From Diphasiastrum complanatum (taxonomy: Eukaryota; Streptophyta; Lycopodiopsida; Lycopodiales; Lycopodiaceae), in contig CM055112.1 in assembly GCA_029204225.1 (NCBI GenBank), positions 22,882,578 through 22,946,577 of the forward strand: DNA of 64,000 nt, written 5' to 3'. The translations under genes were made by a program, and so were the position numbers. Positions 10,733 to 22,600 of the stretch are shown here, in pieces (within the stretch, counting starts at the first letter, position 1; every line of letters starts with the position of its first letter). The notes beneath the pieces are model-generated. The model had not been told where the DNA came from and made no database searches. It saw only the letters and a list, made by a program, of their open reading frames with translations.

Positions 10733-13700
10733 CAATGGCGCCTCCACGGAAGAAGGCCAGCCCGTTCTCCACCATCGCGCCCAACAGCTCTTTCTCTGCC
10801 ATCACGCACTCTCCCTCTCCTCCGTGCTCCCCTCTAACCCTCGCTGTCCCTCTGACATCCCTCGCTGAGCTGTCTCCTTCCCCCCAGTCCCCACTGATGA
10901 ACCTCATGTTGTCCCCTTCGTTGACTTATCTCCTGCCCCCCTCGTTGTCCCCCTTGTTGGTTCCGCTCCTGATCTACCTCCTGATGACCCTGCCCCCCTC
11001 GCTGTCCCCCTTGCTGGCTCCGCTCCTGATCTGCCTCCTGATGACCCTGCCCCCCTCGCTGTCCCCCTTGCTGACCCCGCTCCAGACCCTGCCCCCCTCG
11101 TTGATGTGTTTCCCCTTTGACCCCGCTCCAGACCCTGCCCCCCTCGCTGATGTGCTTCCTTCTTTCCCCTCCATCCCTCCTGGCCCCTTCGTTGTCCCCT
11201 CTGCTGAATTCTCCTCTTCATCATCATCCCCCACACCTTCTACTTCTTCTCCATCTTCTTCTTCCCCTTCTGCTCTATTTTCCTCTGTTCCTATCTCCCC
11301 TTCCTCTTCCTCATTTGTTGTTTCTTCTTCGTCCTTGCCTATCTATCCAATAACTCCTCTTATCTCCTACTCTCAAGAACCATACACTCCCACAAAGGCA
11401 ATGGAGTCCTATCTTGCCTCTAGCACGAGTGTGTTGTTACAGGATTTTCAGGGTTTGAAGACAGAATTACACATGGTTAAAACCGAGATGTCTGCTCCCA
11501 AAAAACCAGCCACAAGCTGAAATATGGATTTGCAATCCATCAATGGTTCCCACATGATTCCATAAGTCTTCTTACCACAAGAAACATAAAGAAGAGTATG
11601 ATACTCTTTTACCATCACATCCTCCCGAATCTTACTATCAATGATCTGCTCACCAACAGTAGGTAAGACAACACTGTCATCATAAGAAGTAAGCATCAAA
11701 ACAGGAAAATCGACATAAGGTACTGATTTTGGTGAGGCATGTGTGTTTCCTCCAAGGTAAAAAAATGCTTTGTTATCCCGCAAAGACTCGGACAGCCAAC
11801 AAGAGGCTGTAGCAGGCTGTCCAACAGCCACAAAATCACCAACACTTTGTTGTCCAAAGTGTTCCAAATGTGGACCTTGCTGTCCAAAAACCTTCCACAT
11901 GCCGTTCGCGATGCATAATAGGATGCTCACGATGTAACATAGGCTGAAAATGATCAATAAACCATGGCTGAATATGTTGTCCACCATCTTCCAGAAAAAA
12001 ACCAGCAGCTTGCCACTTTGAACCAATGTACTAATTGACACGATTTTTTCCCCTCCTCCATTAGTACAAAATGGCTTCAAAGAATGCTTGATTTCAGCTT
12101 TTTCCAAAACATTAACTTGCTCATAAAGTTCTTCACTAATGCATCCATCATTTGCAACAATGGCTCAAGAGATAAAGAATGCTCTACCATATCAACATTC
12201 CGATGCAAACTTGTACTTGTAGAAAGACAATGATCAAACTTTGCATGACTTTGCTCTTCTACCTTTAAAGAGGATGAAGTAGAGAGGAGAAAGCATGATG
12301 ATGACTCCTTTATTCAGTATATCTTTGAAAGTGTTTCCCAAGCACTTTTAGAGGTCTTGCAAAATCTCAAATGATATAAGATAGATCTTGTTAAGGATAA
12401 AATCTTGATCATCACGTCGACGCCAAACCTCAGCTTGCAACTCCATGAAGAATAGTTGGAGACATCCAACATATCTTCGCCTGAACAAGTACGAATTGCT
12501 CCCAAATCTCTTGCCATAAGAACCAGCCAAGAAGATGAACTTTTTCAAACCCTAAATGTGCCCTAAAAGACACAAAAACCAACAAGTATCAAATCTGAAA
12601 AATCAGCATCGGAATGTGTCGAAACCACATATTAGATGGATGTAGGAACCTGCCCTCCTACAAGCCTTGTGTGCTGAAAATTTCAGCCTAAAATTGCATT
12701 ACAAACTCAAAAACCAGCAAGCAAAGAATTAGGTTAGCCTCCAACAAAGCTTTTTCCAGAACCCTTCTTTCTTGCCAAAAAGTGTGAACAATACACACAC
12801 GGTTGCAAACACCCTACAAATGGTAATATGCTGTCCAATTTTCAGCCTCGGAATGTGATTGAATTATCACAAAAAATTAGCACCTTCTTCCACACCTGGA
12901 AACAAGCAAAAAGAAGCGGATCTTCGCTTTGTAAAATCAGCAAGGGTGCTGATTTTTCAGCCAAATCAGAAGATAAAAATTGCTTGCAGATGGGCACCCT
13001 CCTGCAAAGGAGCAAATCTGAAAAATAGGGCAGCAGCAGACCAACGGAAGTAGGATAAACCTACACGGATGTGGGCGACCTAAAAGCAGCCCCGAAGAAG
13101 ATAATTAATGGCGCCAACCTGAAAAATCAGGAAACAACCAACTGATTTTTGGGCGCCCAAAATCCCATTATCTCCTTTGATGTGTGGCGCCCTCCTGCAA
13201 AACAGAAAAGAATCAAAATTGAATGGATCAACACTCCAAAAAATCAGCAAAGGTGCTGAATTTTTGTGATCCCTAAGTGAAGACGATCTCTTTTGGTAGG
13301 GCGCCCTAAATCAAGCATAGAAGATCCATGGCTTTGATACCATGTAGGAAATCAAAGTGCAAAGATCCTTCTAACATTCAAAAGAAGAAGAAGAAGAAGA
13401 AGAAGAGGGAGAGGGTTAGGCGCCCTCAAGGAGAGAGAAAGTAGTAGCAATGCTTGAAAGGAAATGAATTACAAATGAATAATGAGTACATATAAATAGG
13501 CCTTCCAAGGGCCTGGACTCTTCCAAACCCTAAGTTCTAGAACCTTCCAAACCCACTACTTATTATGGGCACCCCCAAAAGTCAAGATAGGGTCCCTTAA
13601 CATAATTAGACTTTACCTGGACCCACGAGTTACTACTAGACCAAAATTGGGTCCAACTTAACTAAAACTGACTTAACATGGTCTAAATAAAAACCTAACC

Positions 13701-16700
13701 CATGGTTACACAAGTCTCGACCTTTTGGGTCAAAGTAACCTATGGGGAACTAACATTATCATTTCTTATTTCTAACACTTTCTACAGATATTATCAAATA
13801 TGCAGAGCGAGGTTACATTTTCCTCACTGGTGACTTTCATGCCAGGACAGCTTCACGGCAAACAGATTTTTATGATTCTATGGACCAGCTTCGTATACGT
13901 GCCCTTGATGGAGATGACTTGTGTGTTACTAGGATATCTGAGGACACTTTGGGCCCCATTACCACCTATGGAAAATACTTGTTGCAATTAGGAGAAGCTC
14001 ATGAGTTGGCCATTTTTAATGGTTTAACTTGCTGGCCCGACTCGGGCAAATACACCTGCCATCCCCACAGTGGCGACCATAGTGTTGTTGATTACCTCAT
14101 GGGATCACCATCAACCATCTCACTCATCCATGATTTTCGTATCTCCCCTACCACTCTCTCTGATCATTCCTTCCTTTCCTTTAGTCTTGGTACTATTTCC
14201 TTGCCTCGACAGTTTTCACCTCCACCTTTCTCTCATGCACCCAAATACATCTTTGACCATTCACTTGCACCTACCTATCAGCACTCGCTTACCCCACTAC
14301 TCCACATTTTCCCACATCATATCTCGCTTGCTGCGCGGGAGCTTCTCCCCCTCTCTACCCAGGCATGTCTTCCTCCGTTTGAGCAACTTCTCACTTTCAG
14401 CTCAGATCACTTGCAGGGGACCCTCTTCGAGCGCGTGCACAAACTCACCCTTTCAAGCATGCTCCCCAAGGCATCTTCGGCGTTGCATTGAGCTCGGCTC
14501 CTTTCTTGTGCAGTCCAGGTGCGGGGGATTGGTTGTCAGCTCAGCCTGTTATTCCATCCTTTCGGTTGTCTTCAGCCATCTTCACCACTGCTCTTTGTCT
14601 TCACTTGGGGCTACCTCATCCTTTAGCCTTGGGTCTCTCCACGTGTGTTTGTGGTCAACCTATTGATGCTCTTGCTATCCACTTCCTCCGTTGTCCTTTT
14701 GGAAGTGAGAGCTACGCATGATGTTGTCAGAGATGCAACAGCCGCTATAGCCCGAAATGGAGGATTTCATGTCCTCAGAGAGCAGTCTCATGTCCTTCCT
14801 TCTGCCGCATCTCACTCTTCACGCAAGCGTATTGACATTGTCCTCTCCCGAGATAGGCTTCATATGTTGGCAGATGATGTTGATGATCCCACACATGGTG
14901 ACCTACTGACTCGCTGTGCCCTCACACCAAGAGAAGCGGCAGAGGTAGCAGCACAAGAGAAGGAAAAAAACTACTCCAATATGCACCCTACCGATGCTTT
15001 GATTCCCCTGGCAATTGAGACGTATGGCACCTTGCATCGACGCTTTGAGGAATTTTTTCGCATATGTTCCCCTCAGGCGGCAAAGTGTCAAGGTATTCCA
15101 GCTTCTATTCTCGTGGCTTTGGCTTGCAACGTGCTCAAGCCTTGTCAATCCTACAACGGGCGTCGGTGGCTGGGTCTACTTCATTTCATCTGCCTTCACT
15201 AGCCGACTCACCACCTTTTCACTTTTCTGATTTGCTGTTTTCAGTCGGCAGAGTCCCGTTAGCATTATCATAGTTTTCGCACTTTTTTTTTTAATGTCGG
15301 GATCTAAATTAATCCTAGTTGTCGTGCAAGCTTCGCTCTTGTTTGAGCTTACGTTTTGTCAAACTTCCCCTTGGGGACGTATATATCTTTCTCATCAAAG
15401 TACTTGTTAGTTTTTTTTTAATGCACAAGGGTGTTTCTTCCTCTTTTAAAAGTCAAGTAAATTCGTTTGCAACGCTCAGTTTGTCGTTGACCCATTGACA
15501 TAGAGGCTAAATTGTTACATTCATGATCGTTATTAGTTATCTCTCGTTCTACTACAGCAATAGATCAGAAAAGCATCATGGTATCAGAGCTATCTCTCGC
15601 GGTCCTCGCACGGCCTAATGATTGTGAAGAACCCAAATGATCCGCTAATGCCCTCTGCAATGTTCCACGGTTTTGGTCCATGGCTGTGAAGCCTCACTTT
15701 TCGACTGCCTGATGCTTATTCCACACTGATTCTGTGAAGAGTGATGCTGATCTCTTCCTCAGAGCAAAGCTACCATCATTTCGCTGCCATAATGCTCTGA
15801 TGTGTCCTAATCTGTTGTCCTCCGCAGTTGTTTGTTCTTTTACTAACTTCATCTTAAAAAAGGCTACCCCACAGCCAAACCAGTGGAGCCGCGGCCATAA
15901 TAACTACATCTTCGTAGCACCTAGCATACAGACCCGGCAACAATGTCCAGATTTCTCCACAAATGGGATTGACCAAGCAAAACCCCACATACTACAATAA
16001 GAATAAACTATATGGATCCGAAACTACCTTCGCTCCATGTCCATAGGAAGCACAACTATAAAACTTCAGTTGAGGAAAAAAAAAGGGTGGTACTGTGAGA
16101 CCTTGTACTGATTTTAAGTCCACTGCTACCTCACTCCATTCCTGAACCTCCTGGCTGACTTTCAGATTATTGAATAGCCCATCATTGTTAGTTATCTTCT
16201 GTTCTACTCCAGCATTAGATCAGAAAACCATATCTCTCTCCGATCTATAATTTCCCTCTCTGCCTCTTGCCCTATATCTCACTCTCCTCTTCCCTTTGCC
16301 CTCAAACAGCTCTCCAAAATTTGCTCACAAACCCTCTCAAGAAGCTAAGCAAAAAAAAAACGCAAGCGGTCGGAAAATTTTGCTTTTGCCCATTCTGGTA
16401 TTATAACCTCTATTAATTCAATAGACTTCTTGGTTCAAACTAGGGCAGTTCAAACTGCAATTAGTGGTAACATTGTACAGTGAGATGAAATTGTTGTAGA
16501 ATGATAAGATGCTTCTTTCATGTAAGTGAGTGCCTCATCAACTACTCCACATCAAGAGTGGATTGCTTTAGCTTACCAATGAACCACGATAAAAAGACAA
16601 AAGGTCACATAAAACCACATGTTGATAAACAAAACACATCTTCCATGAATTACAAATAGTAGATAAGATACCATTCATCACTATTTTGACCCAATGCAAA

Positions 16701-18842
16701 TCTAGAAAAAACGTATCCAGGTAAGAAATTGCCTTTCAAATCTTTACTGCTCCATTTATTCTTTTATTGAAACAACACTTAAACCTGTTGTAGACGCTTG
16801 GCATGCTCTGCATACATCAGCATCTTTGCTCGGACATCTTTGAGTTCACGTTGATACCTATCCTGCAAATATCACCAAGAGCACAACAATGAGTATTTCC
16901 CTACTTACAAACTACAAAAAATGGACACAAAGGAACGTGCTCTCAAGAATTACGTTGGAAATTTGTTCCAGATGCTAGGCTAAGATTTGTATCTAACTGC
17001 ACTTTCAAACTCACAAAACTACTCAATGCTCCAATTAAGGAGTCAACAAAGACAATAGATGCTTGATTTTAAAGAAAACCTTACGCAAAACCACTTGCAA
17101 CACCTAACCTTTCTTTAAGGGTATGTGCAGGTATGTGAGGAAGTACTTGAGGAACAAGAACAAGAATTTGAAAGCTTGTTAAAGCTTATGAATGGTACCT
17201 TAAGAAGGCTTTTCCAATTTTACAATGAAGGCTTTTCCATAAGTCTATAACGAAGGCTCAAATGAGTCTATAAGAATTGGGGACAGGAAGAGGGATTGAT
17301 CACCCCTTTTGGATCCTCTCTGCCATGATGGGAGCTCTTGGATGATCCACCTTCTTCAACACACACATTCTTTCTTCTCTCTTTCCTTCCTCTCACACTC
17401 TTCCTCTCACCTATCACATACCCCCTCTCTACCCTTCTCTTTCTCCCTAAGAATGCTTATTCTCTCTCTTGTACCTACACCAACAACTCTCTTTCTTTCT
17501 CTCTCTAACTCGACCTCTTACCATTCATTTTCCAGCAAGTAAAGAGCCTTTTCACTCATGCAATTGATCTACCATCATTTTAGATCCATTCCCAAGCTTG
17601 AAGGACCTACTTCATTTTTTAGAAGTGTTTGAGAACACTGCATTGATGTATATGCAATTGGCTTTTGCCCTTGGGCCGCATCATCCCGTGGAAGGAACTC
17701 GGATGCATAGGTAGGTGTAACATAAATTATTTGGATTTCTGTTAGGACATCGGAACTATAGCTTGTCAGCTAAAAGAAATCAACTTGAACAAGCACAAAA
17801 ACACCTTCACCCTGATGGGAAGGAGAAGCTATGAAATAAGTGTAGTGAATCCACTACATTAAACAAGACTAAAACATAAACAAGAAAGATCAGATTTATA
17901 GACAGACCTATGTTCAGCTTATATCCCTTACATCAATCGATGTTAAGTCAACAATCAGTTATAGTGTGGACTATATACTACAAAATTGCAGTACAGATCA
18001 TCACCATCCCACAAGAGGCACATTAAACATACTTGAAAGGAACATCAGTTGCACAATAACATTCACCTCCAAAATTCTCAAGACCAATGTCCCTTAGTAA
18101 ACCATGCAAACCATTCACATGAAAGGAAGAAAACTACCATGTTATCTAGAAAGCATCTAAATCCAAAGCCATTTGTTTACTTGACACATGCTCCAAAAAA
18201 CAAAAATGCATAAGTATGTCCCTTAGCTTACCTCAACATTTTGCAATTGCTCAACAAAAGCAGCAGCATCTATTTGTGCTTGTCTTTGTTCAGCTGCATG
18301 AATAGCTGCAACAATATCAATAGCTGGTTTGTCATCTTTTGAACTTCTTCCCGCATCTCCAACGACTTCCGAATTATGACCATCTATTTTTTCCTATTTC
18401 AAAACAGAAAATTCTTTCAGGAAAAGGTTGTAGAAAGAATTTGATCAGATATAACCAATATGTACAAAACAGACATTTTTGGCATATCCGCATCTTAACC
18501 TTGCACCTGCCATGATAGTTCTTCTCGGAAACTGACCTCAACACTCTGGTCTGAAAGAACTGCATCTGAAGTTTCTTCTTTTTGGCCCTCCAAGTAGCGC
18601 TTCACATTATCTTCATGTCCTTTTTGAAGAAGATACGTTTCAGAAAGGGCACCTTCTTTTATGTGTTGTGCATCACTTGTACTGGTGGCTAGTTCTAATA
18701 CCTGAGAAACAATTAATCCTCAATGTTTGCAGGTAATGTCAGAAAAACAATTTCTATTCCAATTTACCATAATGAATGGTTCAAATTAATTCCTTGTTGG
18801 GCCATCTCTCAATGGAACACTGTACTTCACCAGTAAGCAGTG

Positions 18843-18899
<57 letters not shown>

Positions 18900-19595
18900 C
18901 CCCCCAATACGAGCACACTACCTTGATTATAGACTCTCACACTGTTTAGGTTTACTCTTGGACAGTTAGGGGTTTCTTCCCACCAGCTTGCTACTATGAG
19001 ATCCGTGGGCACTATCATTGTCTTTTCAGGGATGTACCCACTTTTAGATGTGTTGCCCTTATGTATATGAGATGTCCTTGCTGCGGAGAGTCCATGCTTC
19101 AGTGGATAGTGACATACAGCCTCAAATTACAGACTTTTTCACCAGTCGCCATCCACGAGCAGATTCAGAGTCAGATGATGACATAGGCATTGACCTAGCC
19201 CATCGGGATCAGAGACAATGTTTGCCTCAGGTATTACCATAGCTCATGCGTCTACACATACCAGGAGAGTATGCACTCAGAGGTCCCATACTAGTCAAAG
19301 TCAGCACCCACAGAGATGACACAGACGAAATTAGCATCCATCCTCTACCACAGTATCATCTTCTGGGCCTCACAGACTTCTTCAATAGTCTCAGCTTATA
19401 TCACATACACAGTTACACTTCTATCTTTTGGATATATTTTTGTTTGCAGTAGTTTTCTGGTGATAGACATTATGGATTTCAGATTATGTTCTTTAGCTGT
19501 TTTGCAGAGTTACTGTGCTCCCGAGTCCCATGTTACTACACACTGAAGATGTAACACTCTGTCTTGTATGCTTTTTGGCATCAAAGACATTAATA

Positions 19596-19660
<65 letters not shown>

Positions 19661-22600
19661 ATGATAGTCAGGTTTGCGTACTTGACGATATAGATGATTT
19701 TTTGGCATTACAAATACGTTATTTCCAAAAATCAGCACGGCGGCATGTACATAATATTATCTTCAATGATACTGCCTTTTTCAGGATATGTATAGGTGTT
19801 ATACCGGCAGTCACCTAGGCTTGAAGCCAGGTACCACTATTTGTTATCGTTCATCTTTAGAATGGATGTTTTGGGCTTCGGGCTGGTGCCTGTGGCTCTA
19901 ATTGGACATAGCCCATTTGCCAGTGAAGTCGGCATTACACATACATTATTTCCAACAATCGGCACCATTGCATGTGCATAAGATTTAAAAAGTTAGCGAC
20001 ATGCAATCAACAGTATACATCATCAATGCATCAGTTTGAAAATGTAATAGAATCATTAAATTGGCATGATGACGTTCTTCTAAGGTTCTCATTGTATCAA
20101 CAATTTTGATGCCTACTTAGATGGCTTTCTATTGCCTGGAAATGGCAGCGTGCATTGACTCCTTACCTGGAAGTCATCCGACTAACTTACAACCAGCACG
20201 TACACAGAACCCAAACAGAGCCAGAATTCAATGTGAATGTACAAATCACTAAATGCAAAGAACATAAATTAGTAGTAGAATAATGATCCCCACTTGTATG
20301 CTACCGTATCTAAGTTTAGTCTAAGTCAAAGCTAAGTTAATTTGAACTAAGATGGATTCGGACTAAACTTTCTCTTTTAGGTCACTCAACTAGTTGAAGG
20401 CCTTTGTAAAAAGTACTTTTGGCGTTCAATAACTTGCTACGCTTCATGCTTCGAAGTACCCAACTAATAATTGGTCGACTGCATATCCAAATTGCCAAAG
20501 TAGCTATTCAGGGCCTCTGAACTTTATGTCCTCAATCCATGAAGAGCACAGGAAAAAGAAGAGAACTGCAGATAGTGTAAAAGTATACAGCAAGCAATGC
20601 AGAACAACATAAATCTGTAGTAGACCAACGATCTCCACTAACATTGTACTATATCTAAGTTAAATCCAAGTCTAAGCTAGACAAACTGAGCTAAGACGCC
20701 CTAAGATCTAGTCTTCGATCAATCAACCACTGAACATGAGACTCATAGTCCTATTTATATAGTATTTTGATATCCTAAGTCTAATCAATTTCCAAAAGCC
20801 TTCTCTTTTAGGTTGCTCGACTACTTAGTGTCTATTTTGATTTGTAGTTTAGGGGTCCAGATGACAATAATTTCCAAGTGCCTATACAATGACTCAAAAT
20901 TTGTCGGTCTCAGTGGCACAAATGATTCTTCAAAGCTGTCTACTATAACTCTGTCACCATGTGTACAAACGAAGCTACAGAAGTGTGGTCATCATGCATT
21001 CCAACTAGACAAGATTGTGGGGAGTAGAAAGCTGGTGTTCTACAGCCTCCTTACCATATGCTGGCAACATCTTTCCTTAATACAAGTGCAGCTCACTTGC
21101 AATTTCTGTGTTGCATCAAGGGAAACGGAATGCTATAAGAGATCTGGAAGAGATTCAATTTCAAAGCAACAAAAGATAACGCAAAAAAGAGTAGTAGCAT
21201 ACTTCTCTTGGGGCATTTGAAGTCTCAGGTTCAGGAGGGGTAGAATTTTCACTTCCCCTTAGTACTTCATGTGACTCAGCATTTCTGACCACATCCTGAA
21301 TATCTTTCTCATTGACATGCGCTTCAGCATCATCCTCAGCAGATTTCTCTGATTCTTTAAAAGAGTCAAGTGTTGCTGCTTCTGCATCTTCCAAATTTGT
21401 TACAAGATTGCTAGCTTCATCAGGCGTGATCTTATCTTCAACAAATTGCCGCTTTTCCTCAGAAGATTGCAATCCATCTAGATCTTTATGCTCAGAATGT
21501 AAATCATTGCCAACATTATTCTCACTTAGCTTCTTGGACTCAAGGCTTTCTGGTTCCTCTATATGCTCAGCTGATTGCTCATGATTCTCGTTAGAGGCAA
21601 CTGATTGTTCCTTATTCTCAGACTGCCGGTTCAAGATCAAGTTTTCATCTTTTACTGTACTTTTTTGTTCAAATTGAGAAATAAATTCTGCTGGCTTTTT
21701 GGCAACAGTTCTTTTGAACACAAACCTCTCCTTGTACTCCAGTACTCCTAATGCTGTCAATAAAATAACAACCAAGCCTCCTCTAATAAACAGATCATTT
21801 CTCTTGGCGCCTGAAGCTTCAGATTTGTCAGCAGAAGAAATTTCTCTGGAAGTTGAGAGCTGTCTAGTTCCTGCTGCAACTGCCACCTGTCAAAATAAGC
21901 CTGAAAAAAGGCGTAAGCTTAATGTCAAGAAACAAATATTACACGAAAACAAGCAAAACTTATGACAACTTGAAATAAAAATATAAAGAGCAGCGAGTTT
22001 TCCAAAAAAAATGAAAGCCTTTTTATCCAACACTTAAATCAGCACCATGTTCAGAAATGAACGGGAGCTATCCATGTTCATTTTCAATAAGCACAAAAGA
22101 TACTCTTCTGGTTGATAAATGATGAGTCTGACTGGACAAGTTAAGAAATTATGTCTCTGAATGTCTAGAAATTTATTCACTGGCTGTTCCATTCACCAAG
22201 TACTTCATATCGCTTCCCTAGTCCAATTTGAGAGGTTTTGTTTTAAGAAGTCCATTCGGGGTGCCCGGAGTGTTACCCCCCTTTGTATGCAACTGAGACA
22301 TGGTGTGTTCTCGCCTGCATTCGATTGGGCCAATATTCCACGCTTACATGTTACCATGGTGTCGCAGTCTCTCACAATTACAAATTACCATGTTATCTTG
22401 CATGATACGAGCTAAGCCCTTTGTTCCACATGAGATTATTCTTGCCAAGTCTGAAACTCCATCTATACAGCTTGGTGCCAACTTTCAACTCGTCATTTAT
22501 AGTCAACGAGTCTAGTCGCTTCCAGTTTTTTAAGCAGAGATACATACAAGCAGCACTAACTTCTTCCCCGCATCTTCAAGATCAGGGTTACCAATTGGCA

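Larger units (their letters stand above)
11521..13777 (-). mobile_element. Minus-strand Copia-type fragment: one LTR, primer site, gag remnant
   Basis: On the minus strand the order is LTR (13777-13343), primer site (13342-13330), leader with GGCGCC motifs, then a degraded Gag ending SKSAWETLSKIY at 12314, a typical Copia Gag phrase. Protease, integrase, RT and the second LTR are missing. It appears to interrupt a plus-strand LINE whose parts lie on either side. The left limit is approximate. Confidence 0.65.
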
